Shown here: positions 46,601 through 55,833 of the stretch, one piece after another
Position numbering within the stretch: position 1 is the stretch's first letter
Layout: the number at the start of each line of letters is the position of its first letter
DNA from: Turritopsis dohrnii
Taxonomy: Eukaryota; Cnidaria; Hydrozoa; Anthoathecata; Oceaniidae
Length of the DNA: 64,000 nucleotides
Assembly: GCA_027922465.2 (NCBI GenBank)
Contig: BQMF02000202.1
Coordinates: 558,001-622,000, forward strand
Direction of reading: 5' to 3'
Made by a program: the position numbers and the translations under genes
Notes under the pieces: generated by a model
Told to the model about the DNA's origin: nothing
Seen by the model: the letters and a program-made list of their open reading frames with translations, nothing else
Databases searched by the model: none

Positions 46601-48342
46601 ATATATTTATATCAACACTGACGTACAGGCTTCCGTGGCACAGTTGGTTGGTTCAGTCAACTATTAACCGAAGGGTCGGTGGTTCGACCCCATGTAGATC
46701 TTCTGTTGTTTTTTTTCGAATTTTTAAATATGTCATAAAATATTTCGATTTTGGATTTTTGCGAAAGCAAGAAATACATTACAACCGGCTTTGGTTTTTT
46801 TCTTCCGTTTTTTTCTTACTGTCTAAAGATAGCCGTTTTTACATTACAGTTCCATATGTAGTTCTGTGGTGCAGTTGGCTAGTTACTCGGCTGGTAACCG
46901 AATTGTCGGTGGTTCGAGCCCACTTAGATCGTGTAGCATTTTTTGTCGAATTTCATAAATGTCATAACATTTGTCATTTTTCATGCTTCAACAGATTTTG
47001 CAGAAATCTTTTTGCCCGTAAGGGCATCTTGTTAACAAGTTTGTTTTCTTCATTAGTTCGATAACAAAGAAAGTTTAAGAAAAACAATGAACGAATCAGA
47101 AGCAACTCTTCTGGAACAGGTTTGTGTCGAGTAATCATTGGTCTTTTCGAGTAATCATTGGTCTTTTCGAGTAATCATTGGTCTTTTCTGACTCGCTGCA
47201 GTCCTCTTGCTATTGATTTTGTCATCAAGGTATTCTTGAGTGGTTTTCCAGACAAAGTTGACATTTGACGTTTGATTTAGGAGATGTTGGAAGATAAACT
47301 CAAGGCGACAGACTGGGAGGCCACTGACGAACACTTGGCAGAACTAGCTGCTCGTGAATCGTACCTTCAGTGGTTGAAGGATTCGCAGAAGGCTTCCAGT
47401 GTTAGTAAACCATGATTGTTTTGTTTTAATGAACTCCGTCCCCCTCTTTCGAAATAGTATAAAAGAACACTGTGATACGAAATTGGATCAGTTCAGGGTG
47501 CCGCAAAATTATTTTGCGACAGCTTTATACGTACTTCGTCACTAAACCTCCACTATACAATCCAGGCTACATTTTTTAGGCTGGTGGCGCGTCCAGTTCT
47601 ACGAGCACATCTACACAAAGCAGACGATCACCATTGCATGAAAGCAGCCATTTTAATAAATCGCCTCTCCGTGAACATTCTAGAAGATCTCCACCTCATG
47701 ACTTTTCTAGAAGATCTCCACCACATGATCATTCAAGAAGATCTCCACCTCATGACCATTCTAGAAGATCTCCACCTTGTGATCAAACTAGCTCACATAA
47801 AAGTTCCCACGAAGGAACACGAAAATCTCCACCTCGTGAAGTAAAAAGATCACCTCCACGCGACACATACTCTAACCACAGTGGAGCAAAACAGTCTAAA
47901 GGCGATAGTAGCTCACAGGCTAGTGAGGAAAGTAGAACTCTTGATCGCATTGTCCACACGACGACGACGACGCCGACAGGTGCTTGTGCGTTAAACGATT
48001 GGTCGGTTGCCATGGGTTTTGACTCAGGCAAGCTGTTTTTCCTACCTTGAAGAAACTTTCAAAAAGTGGAGCTTTCAGTCGCCAGTGTGTTCGGATGAAT
48101 AAATATTATTGTCTTTTTTGTTTTGGGTTTTCGCAAATATAAGTAATGTCTTGTTCCCTTGACGACAAACTTGACGTGTGATTTCAACGAAATCCTGTAA
48201 TTTGTATTTAGACTGGGACAACGATCCTGTATTAGCCGCGGTGCTCGCACAGTCTCAACAAGAATACCTCGAAAGTCTCAGCAAAGCCAACAATACAGTA
48301 AGACGAACTGACGACTCGAAGTCGCAACTTGACGGAACCTAG
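40659..48342 (+). CDS. OTUD5: OTUD5 (DUBA) deubiquitinase
   Basis: Ten exons: 40659-41021, 43448-43474, 43570-43663, 45541-45605, 45786-45942, 46026-46180, 47057-47119, 47281-47400, 47580-47979, 48212-48342; all phases fit and give 524 aa. OTUD5 is a cysteine protease that removes K48/K63 ubiquitin chains. The start MTILPKKK equals the human one. GYNSSDE (Ser109) matches human GYNSEDE, where Ser177 phosphorylation activates the enzyme. The OTU catalytic site is DGACLFRA (Cys156, Asp153), with the His in [17 protein letters not shown]...ARESYLQWL and the C-terminal UIM-like [18 protein letters not shown] are conserved. Exon 2 is a 27-nt microexon. Exon 9 encodes four [13 protein letters not shown] repeats; an alternative end at a GC donor (48027) would also keep frame and retain ALNDW. 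Intron 1 holds a 29-bp tandem repeat, intron 3 degenerate transposon-like sequence, intron 6 SINEs. Confidence 0.93.
42164..42250. repeat. 29-bp tandem repeat, three copies
   Basis: Units begin 'aagaaagatgcttatta' and end 'gatatgagacc' at 42164, 42193 and 42222, nearly identical to one another, in OTUD5 intron 1. Confidence 0.9.
42785..42935. mobile_element. Possible MITE with imperfect inverted ends
   Basis: A segment beginning 'taccttaagggaatttaatt' pairs loosely with 'gaaatttaatacccttaatt' at its other end, and inside it 'gaattaattttcgc' pairs with 'gcgaaaattaattt'. The 'aattaattttcgc' phrase recurs elsewhere in the same intron (near 43290), suggesting a dispersed family. No coding capacity. 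Confidence 0.4.
46298..46990 (+). mobile_element. Pair of tRNA-derived SINE-like units in OTUD5 intron 6
   Basis: Two related units each contain, in order, 'acaaccggctttcg' or 'acaaccggctttgg', a pyrimidine-rich tract with 'cttactgtc', 'agc.gttttt', then a tRNA-like head with box A (TGGCACAGTTGG at 46636; TGGTGCAGTTGG at 46867) and box B (GGTTCGACCCC at 46681; GGTTCGAGCCC at 46911), and a shared body ('tcgaattt', 'aaatatgtcata' or 'aaatgtcataa'). The acceptor strands do not pair, so these are not working tRNAs; the spacing of the two boxes is right for RNA polymerase III. Confidence 0.7.
47128..47187. repeat. 20-bp tandem repeat, three perfect copies
   Basis: CGAGTAATCATTGGTCTTTT occurs three times in a row in OTUD5 intron 7, starting 9 bp inside the donor. 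Confidence 0.95.
47679..47786 (+). repeat. Coding 27-bp repeat in OTUD5 exon 9
   Basis: Four units of 9 codons ([36 protein letters not shown]) give the disordered linker an Arg-Ser-Pro character like RS domains; related single units (KSPPRE, RSPPRD) follow. Human OTUD5 has Ser/Pro-rich linkers here but not this repeat. Confidence 0.9.
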
Positions 48343-49382
48343 CATAGCAACAGATGTGTGTTTGTGTTTTCTTCAATATTATTCATACATAGATCTCTAT
48401 TTTTTTCGTTGTTTCTTTTTTCTCTCTGCTTTTTTTTGTTGTTCTTTATTGGTTTCATGTAATGGTTTCATGTAATGGTGTAAACTACCTTTGTTTTTGT
48501 AATGGAGAGAAACCAATCAATGTGCACATATTAAAACTAGCCAATCAGAATCACAGAAGATAACCAATCGGAGTAACTCGCTATGATAGGCTGGTATTCC
48601 GATAATCCGATTCACCGATTAACCGATCGGAGTTCATCCCTATGATAAAGTTGATAAAGTTAAATGTGAAGTAGGGTCCGAAGCTATTTTACCCAGCCTT
48701 ATTTGAAATGAGTTTTCATAATAACTGGTATTCCGATAAACCGATTTTCTTGTAGTTATCCATATCGTTTTGCAATCTATTCAATTTTTAATGAATCCGG
48801 TTGGAAGATCTCTTGGTTCTGTTATGGTGTTAAGGTCTCATAACAACAGTCCTAGATAAATCATGTTCCAAAAGGCATTTACTTATCAGAAGGGAGATAA
48901 AAATATTTCTTAAATTTGACGAATAATTAGTTGCAGCTGAGTTTTTTATTTCACTGTTAAAAAAATTATAAAGCATGCCGGTCAATAATTTATTCTGGCG
49001 TTTTTATGAATTTTGGACATAATTTATCTGGACGTGCATGAGGGCCTTGAATATATGTCTGTGAAGAAAACTTAAGTTCTTTTTAAGAATGAAGTATCCA
49101 ACCGAACACATTTGGTAGAGAGTTGTCATGCTCTCCATCGCATGGTTTGTGTTGGAAAAACTCTGCTTCATTCACCTGGAACGATTTTTTTTTGTTCAAA
49201 TTACAGAATATTTATTATGTGGATACCATTCTATTGTTGTCTTAGTTACAGTTTGACTGTCAACACGCATGCGCCTTTAGATTATATTTGTGTAAATAAA
49301 CCAGATCTCGTCACTTGACAGAAAATATGACGGTGGAAAAGTTTTCTGAAATCTAACTGGTTTAAACAAAAAACTTGTGGTT
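48343..49382. other. Downstream of OTUD5
   Basis: OTUD5 3' flank and intergenic DNA. A few internal echoes such as 'taatggtttcatgtaatgg' (48463) and 'ggtattccgata' (about 48593 and 48727) are visible. No gene recognised. Confidence 0.5.
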
Positions 49383-49532
49383 GCAAAACTGTGTCGTGTG
49401 TGCGGTGCTCAAGCAAAACTGTGTCGTGTGTGCGGTGCTCAAGCAAAACTGTGTCGTGTGTGCGATGGTCAAGCAAAACTGTGTTGTGTGTGCGGTGCTC
49501 AAGCAAAACTGTGTCGTGTGTGCGATGCTCAA
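49383..49532. repeat. 30-bp minisatellite, five copies
   Basis: Five consecutive 30-bp units begin 'gcaaaactgtgtcgtgtg' and end with 'tgcggtgctcaa', 'tgcgatggtcaa' or 'tgcgatgctcaa'. Because the unit is a multiple of three and lacks stops, it makes long open frames on both strands (for example KLCRVCGAQA repeated), which I regard as artefacts. Confidence 0.95.
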
Positions 49533-50355
49533 GCAAACCAACCGTGTGTGGTGTTAAGGCAAATAGTGACGTCATGTTCGTTGTCAGTAGTGGACACAGG
49601 AAAGCTTTCGTACTTTTCAATAAAATGTCTGACTGAATGCGGGCATTATGAATGAAACCTCGTTTTCAAGCTGGAGTATATTTAAGATGACGAAAAAACA
49701 AACTCTCAGATCAGACACAAGGCTGATTTTACCTTCACCTAGTATTTCATTATTATTTCATTACCTGGGTGAATTCACCCTATTTCGTCTTTGAAACACA
49801 GCCCTACTTACATGTAACCTACATGTGATCCTGCTACCATGAGATTCTGTAGAAATACACTTCCAATTCCTATCAACCTTGATAAGATTTCTCGCCAGTA
49901 AGGGTGCGGCTCATTCTTCAAAAAGTTAAAAAAAATGTTTTAATCGTTAAGTTCTGCTGACTGAAAAATCAGTTGAAGATGTGTGCTCTCCACCAATGCG
50001 ATTCGATTTACAGCAGCAGTCACCCAATGATTGGTTGCTTGTGTTTTCCGCATTTCTTTAGTTTTAGCGTGAGCAGCTTTGTTTCTCTTTATGAAGTGAG
50101 TGCGAAGCTCACTAAGGGGAAAATTGCCTAACAACAACGTAGATAACATACTGTTGAAGGTGTTAATACTTTATGTACCCACATTGAGGTTCTGAATTCT
50201 ACCAATGTGTTGTCTTATGCAGAAATTGAGAAAAACTGCACCTGATGTATACCTCATGCTTATCTGCTTATCCTTACGTGATAACGACCTTGGAATAAAC
50301 ACAGATGTTAGCAATATGGTTTATTATATTAAAGTCAGCATACAAACATAATATT
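49533..50355. other. Intergenic stretch
   Basis: No recognisable gene, RNA or element between the minisatellite and the foldback. A 69-codon minus-strand open frame at 49940-50149 has no recognisable features. Confidence 0.45.
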
Positions 50356-50512
50356 TGAATTGAAACGTTAGTATGGTCGTTCTATATTTTATTCTTTTTC
50401 AAGTAATATTTCGACCTCTTTTGACAAGGTCATCATCAGACTATCAAAAGAGGTCGAAATATTACTTGAAAAAGAATAAAATATAGAACGACCATACTAA
50501 CGTTTCAATTCA
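50356..50512. repeat. Perfect 69-bp foldback with hammerhead-like loop
   Basis: Arms 50356-50424 and 50444-50512 are exact reverse complements as far as I can check, with a 19-nt loop. On the minus strand, loop plus right arm reads CTGATGATGACCT, then AGGTCGAAATATTAC: the hammerhead core CUGAUGA and GAAA around a GACCU/AGGUC stem II. Stem I complementarity is lacking, so cleavage is unlikely. The identity of the arms implies recent origin or gene conversion. Confidence 0.85.
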
Positions 50513-51835
50513 TTTACAAACACGTTCATATAAAAATGACGCTAAAAACATTAAACGTAATATTTATCTAAACAACAAGAAAATTAATCGGGACCCTGAG
50601 TTCATGGTTGATGAAACAAATTAAGTTACAATTCAACCCAACATAGCACTCAAATGCGTCACATGTAATAGAATCTAAAGTAGAAAACTATGCTCGTTCG
50701 TACTCTAGAGATAATGCACACCAGTGCACATTAATATGGAGATCAACATGTCAGGTACATCTCGTTTCCAAAAAAATTTGTTGATTCAAAAACACAATTC
50801 CTGCTGCTGAGATTTCCACTCGTTGCTATGGGAGACACTTCATAAACCGGATTTGATCTTGCATCTACTACCGAGATATCGCACATGTCATCGTTTTTCG
50901 TGCCTTTATCGTATCTTTTCGTGTCATGAACGTCTGAATCGGATAACGACCGAAACGTTTTCGATGCAAATTCGTTATGGAAGTTGTTTCTTTCTTTCTA
51001 AAAGAGCGAACCCAGGGTTACTTTTCGGTATCAGCCTCACTCCCATGCCATTTGAAAATCGAGTGTCCACTCGATCCAACTGAAGTATCGAGATACAATA
51101 TGTAAAAATGGATGACAGTGGACACACTTCGTTAGGTGAGAATTATTTTGTTCTATCTCCATTTTTGGAAAAAATGAGCTCCGATTGTTTTCAAGCTTTT
51201 CAGGATCATTTCGTTCTTTCTCCGTGAGCTTTTTCCAAAAACAAGTGCAAAATCTCCTTCAAACGACAGTCTGATATTGTTTTATGTCCTTATTCGTGAT
51301 AACGCCTTACAATTATTATGTTCTATTTCCAAAAGTCAAGCAAATACGGCTTATTCTATGTACAGGTTGATACGAGGTTATTGATTTACCCTGAAACCGC
51401 TGTTAGATAATCTTGTAAATAGTGGAGATTGTTTGTTTTTATTTTATTTTTAAAATGGCGAACGTGGAAGCGATTTATCAATCATAAGATGCTGATAAAG
51501 CCTTAAAAGCGCATTCATTTTTTATGGTTTGAATATAATCACAAAAACTAATGTCATGCAAATATAAAAAGTCACATGAGAACATACAAAGGACGTTAAT
51601 CAATTGACAAAATAGCCAATCTTCGCCCTAGAAAATTTTACGCCATCTTTAAATACGCAGTTTTAAAATATGAATTGCATAGATTGGTGCCAAACCTATC
51701 TTTTTTCACTTTAATGTAATCTTACAAAAAGGAACATTAATAGGAGACATATAGCTAACATCCTCTCAAGATCATCATTTTTGGCGTTTGAAATCAATCT
51801 GCTAGCTTTCAAAACTTATGTAAAACTTATGGGAT
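50513..51835. other. Intergenic stretch
   Basis: No coding exon recognised. Short open frames (for example 50823-51083) have no known domain. The composition is as AT-rich as the surroundings. Confidence 0.45.
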
Positions 51836-52420
51836 TTATGGAAATTTTTGGTTAGACTTTCTGGTTTGTTGACTCTTGGTCAGTTGAGCCTGTTTAAATG
51901 GATCGGTAAATTTTTCTTTATAAAAGACATGATTTGGAGTGTTTTTGCGATGAACAACTGTTTTGATTGAAAAATACGGAACAGATTTATAATTAAGCAA
52001 TGCAGCAACTTGAATGAAGTTCTTAATGCTGTCTGATTGCACTTATATTACCATGAACGGATGTTTTTGATTCACATTTGGTAGCATTTGCACCAACCCA
52101 AGTGGAGAGAAGGCCCTGTCAATTTGACTATGAATATTATCAACTTCTTGAATGCTGGAACGACTAGGTTCACAAAACCTCTGTTCGATTATAACTATCT
52201 CTGTCGAAAAATAAACTCTTGAAGAGCAGAGCAGATTTATAACTGTTTCGATTTTGTGCTACGCACGAGTAAAACCAAAGTATAACATTTTTAATGACAT
52301 GATCATCCTTAGGAATTCTTTCCAACATTAACATTGTAGTACTGGCAATGTCATTCCCTCCCTCTCCCAGTAAAGCTCCAAAGCACACAATACCCTCTCT
52401 TGTATGAACAATATATATTT
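51836..52420 (-). pseudogene. Transposase-like fragment
   Basis: Minus-strand frames read GALLGEGGNDIASTTMLML, then ILWFYSCVAQNRNS, where an intact family member would be expected to show a D-N-C-x-A-Q-N-K-N-like catalytic stretch, and further on YFSIKTVVHRKNTPNHVFYK. This pattern belongs to a transposon-encoded protein family common in cnidarian genomes. Stops and frame changes break it, and no terminal repeats were found. The superfamily assignment is open. Confidence 0.5.
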
Positions 52421-52609
52421 GTATGGTGATAGCTTTCTTATGTATTAAAAGTTTCCTACTTTAGATTTTGGCAAGCTTATAACATTTTTTAAGCCAATAC
52501 AAACAACAGCTACCTTTCTATCTTTAATTTCACGAGCGATTTTTCGTTGAGCCCTGCTGTCAATTTTAGATGTAACGTGTCTGTTCTATTTTACTGTCAG
52601 CTGATGTCA

Positions 52610-53480
52610 AAGACTTTTAAGGAAAATTTGCTTCAAGACAGAGTCACGGAGACCAGGATCTGCATCTAATTACCAGTCGTCCTGGAATAAGTTTTGTGGC
52701 TGGTGTAACAAAAAACAAATTGATCCCTTTCAATGTGATGTGAATTATGTGATTAATTATTTGGCAGAGCTTTTTGAAGAGGTATATGAGTATAGAACAA
52801 TTAACTGCCACAGATCAGCAATATCAGCATTTCATACAGCGGTAAATTCAACCCCAGTTGGTAGTCACCCAAGAGTGCGTTCCCTTTTAACGGGAATATT
52901 TAATAACCGTCCACCAAAACCAAGATACACTTTTATCTGGGATATAGAGAAGGTATTGAATTATTTACGAGGTCTGCCTTCTAATGAAATGTTAAATCAC
53001 TGTTTATTATTAAAAAAATTAGCTATGTTATTAGCATTATCAGCAGCATCCAGATGCTCAGAAGTATGTCACTTAAATATAAAGTACATGGTTAAATCAT
53101 CTGACTGTTATAAATTTACTTTCGATAAACTCATTAAAAGTTGGCGCAAAGGACAGGCTCCTCCCTTTGTGGAATTTGCGGCCTATCCTTCTGAGAGAAA
53201 TCTATGTGTTGTTGAAACTTTAGATTTTTACCTAAATTTGTCTGAAAATTGGAGGGATAAGGGTCAAACACAGTTATTGTTGAGCTCCCTGAAACCACAT
53301 AATGAAATAAAGAAATCTACAGTTGCAGGGTGGATTAAAAGTATTTTAGCCTTAGCAGGAATTGATGTATGCAAATTTAAGGCACACTCCACTCGTGCTG
53401 CTTCAACTTCCAAGGCAAGCATAGGTGGTTTATCACTTCAACAGATCCTAAACAGGGGTAGTTGGTCAGGTGATTCATAA
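52610..53480 (+). pseudogene. Tyrosine recombinase fragment (DIRS/Crypton-type)
   Basis: The open region starts near 52610 (RRPGSASNYQSSWNKF, the usual N-terminal SAM-like domain start) and runs to 53480. The catalytic domain shows the first Arg in AASRCSEVCHLN and the H-x-x-R box in AHSTRAASTS. The protein stops at RGSWSGDS, just before the expected tyrosine nucleophile, so the active site is incomplete unless a splice or frameshift restores it. A short RGG-rich coding-like stretch (RGRVSYYTNRGGRGSYNRGR, 53768-53840) follows within 300 bp, preceded by an AG acceptor-like site, and may be its tail exon. DIRS, Ngaro and Crypton elements and some stand-alone genes carry such enzymes. Confidence 0.7.
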
Positions 53481-53562
53481 ATTTGTAATGAATGAGGCAA
53501 AGCAATATCAAGAATGTATTATGAAAAACGCTTTGAACTGAGGCTGTGGGTGGTCCGAAGGA

Positions 53563-54065
53563 CCACTTACATTTGCGCGGTAGGGTTAGGAGAATTCAGC
53601 ATTAGATCACGGAGAGTTTATGAAATAAAATTCCTTAATTACATAAAAGGCGCGCAGCGCCGCAATGTAATTGGGATTTTATGAATAAAATCGAAGTAGA
53701 TCTAATGCTGTCCCACCCTCACCTTACCCATATCAATAACCTATTTTGTTTATATTTTTTAGCATTTAGAGGTCGAGTTTCGTACTATACCAATCGTGGT
53801 GGTAGAGGCTCTTACAACCGGGGTCGTGGTTATAAAAATTAGTGTAAATATGTTCAGAAGAGAATAAAAGCTTCACTTTATAAATATGTGTATTTAATGT
53901 CTGGGATGTCTAGATTATGTTCGAGATGTTTGACTGTGTGTGTTCCGGAGTTCCACTTACATTTGCGCGGTAGGGTTAGGAGAATTCAGCATTAAATCTA
54001 CTTCGATTTTATTCATAAAATCCCAATTACATTGCGGCGCTGCGCGCCTTACGTAATTAAGGAAT
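53563..54065. repeat. Repeated block with a segment present in both orientations
   Basis: A 42-bp direct repeat beginning 'ccacttacatttgcgcggt' occurs at 53563-53604 and 53953-53994. After the first copy comes a roughly 72-bp segment (about 53628-53701, with core GGCGCGCAGCGCCGC); after the second the same segment follows in reverse complement (53995-54065). In the first copy the segment is enclosed by inverted 'cagcattagat' and 'atctaatgctg'. The unit directly follows the tyrosine recombinase fragment. Confidence 0.8.
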
Positions 54066-55833
54066 TGCGTTTGAAACGATTGGTATTTCACCATTGGTAT
54101 TTCACTAAAGTATCAGAAACAAATCAACATTTTTTATTTGAGTGATTGTTGCTTACTATAGGTCAAACTATTTCCACTAGCCATTGGTCGCTATGGTTAC
54201 AGTGGAAACCATCTTAAAACATTTATCCTTTATCAACAGTTATACTCACCGTGTTGTTGATCACACTGCTTTCAGAAGTTCGTTCAGAAGTTGCAGGTGC
54301 AAGAGTGTATCTGGTTGAGTTCTGGTCGGCTGCCGGTTCTTTTGTCGAATTGATGTGTTGGTTTCCTGATGGCATGACGGATGGAAATTGTAATTCGTAA
54401 AGTTGAAGATGCACACAAAATGTCGGTATTTACTCTCAAGGCAGCCAGCATTACAACAAAGATCTCTCGATTTATTTATTTAACTATTACAAGCTTTTAT
54501 TTGTCCTTATTGTTAATTTGACCAATATTTATACAGGGTATTTATGCAGGATTAAAGCGCCGTTGAAGAAATCTTTCTTGTTTGTCCAATCACAAAACAA
54601 AAGATTTACTGGGTATGCTATACAGGACGTACGATGCATGACTTACTTTGCAGGACTTATTATACATACGTACATACATACTTACGAGTACTGATAGGGC
54701 TGTCATCAATAACCGCCCTAATAATAAGACTATAGAGCAAGGAAGTTTCGCCTCAACCGCCCATCTGAACAACCCACCCTCAAGCTGAGTGTTATGTTTA
54801 GTGGATTGAAGATACGTCAACATATAGACAGAAAAAACAACCTGATATGAAGTTCCACATCATAGACGAAAATGAGGCGCTTATTCTATCAGTACTTTCG
54901 GTATCTTTCTTACGCCATCACACCATCTTACGCCATCTTACGCCATCAGTCAATAAATCAACAACACATCTGGAGAAGAGTAACGGGACGGAGGAGAATA
55001 ACATGACGATAAATAAAACTGAAACATCATTCGTCCAACTTTTGTTACGTCACGGAAATAACGAAGTACAAATAAATAAATACAAAATATAAATACGTGA
55101 TATGCACGTGATGTCTGATTTGTTACGTCTCAAAAAACTTAATTGGAGGAGGTAAGATCACATGGTACTAAACTTTTCAAATTTAATTTTGACGTGTTTT
55201 TTTTATGAGTAACCAGCATAACATACCGGGTTGGCTCATGATACTGGGCTGTCTTGTTTTAGAATGGAAATCATGAATGTAGTCATTCATGCATATAAAC
55301 TTCTGTACCAATCTCTTTGCTGATTACTCTCCCTGTTAATAAGGTTACAGAAATTTCAGAAGAAACTGATTGGCTAAAGTTTCGAATCAAAACAAACTGA
55401 TTGGCTAAAGTTTCGAATCAAAACAAGTAAACAGGCAAGAACAGTTTAAATGCCCAAAAAATGTTGAGAAAAAATGTTAAGAAAAAATGTTGAGAAAAAA
55501 TTGTCAAAAAAAGTTTTGAAAAACGTTGTCAAAAAATGTTGCCAAAAAATGTTGTCAAAAAATGTTGTCAAATAGGGAAAATGATTTTACCTTTACTGCA
55601 GTCATCAAAACCTAAAAATCTTATTCTTCCAAAATGATCAACGGTTTTATTCAAACATATAAAGTGAGAGAAAACCTTTTCATGATTAACCGTGCTGCTT
55701 TAATCTGATACGCATGTGTAAACAAACTAACAAAAAAATGAACATCAACTCGATATTAAAATTCATGTCAATTTCAAAGCTGTCAATAAATAAATAAATA
55801 AAATTTTTGTTGGCATCTTAAACATAAAGGATG
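54066..55833. other. Spacer left of the receptor pair, with one exon-like stretch
   Basis: On the minus strand 54250-54414 encodes a Ser/Thr-rich stretch (STKEPAADQNSTRYTLAPAT) followed by a GTGAGT donor, which could be a stalk exon of another membrane protein, but I cannot connect it to other exons. Other repeats: 'tacatacgtacatacatact' near 54662, 'cttacgccatc' repeated near 54912-54949, 'tgattggctaaagtttcgaa' twice near 55367-55415. Confidence 0.4.
55455..55575. repeat. 15-bp degenerate tandem repeat
   Basis: About eight units of the form 'aaaaaatgttgagaa' or 'aaaaaatgttgtcaa', AT-rich, with single-base changes; 3' flank of the first receptor gene. Confidence 0.85.

Noticed and set aside
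46860..46930. Possible functional tRNA gene
   Set aside because: A and B boxes and T stem are good, but the acceptor strands do not pair and a related unit with the same body lies upstream; better read as a SINE.
49377..49655. Cysteine-repeat protein over the minisatellite
   Set aside because: Several frames on both strands are open for the trivial reason that the unit is 30 bp and stop-free; there is no start or splice context.
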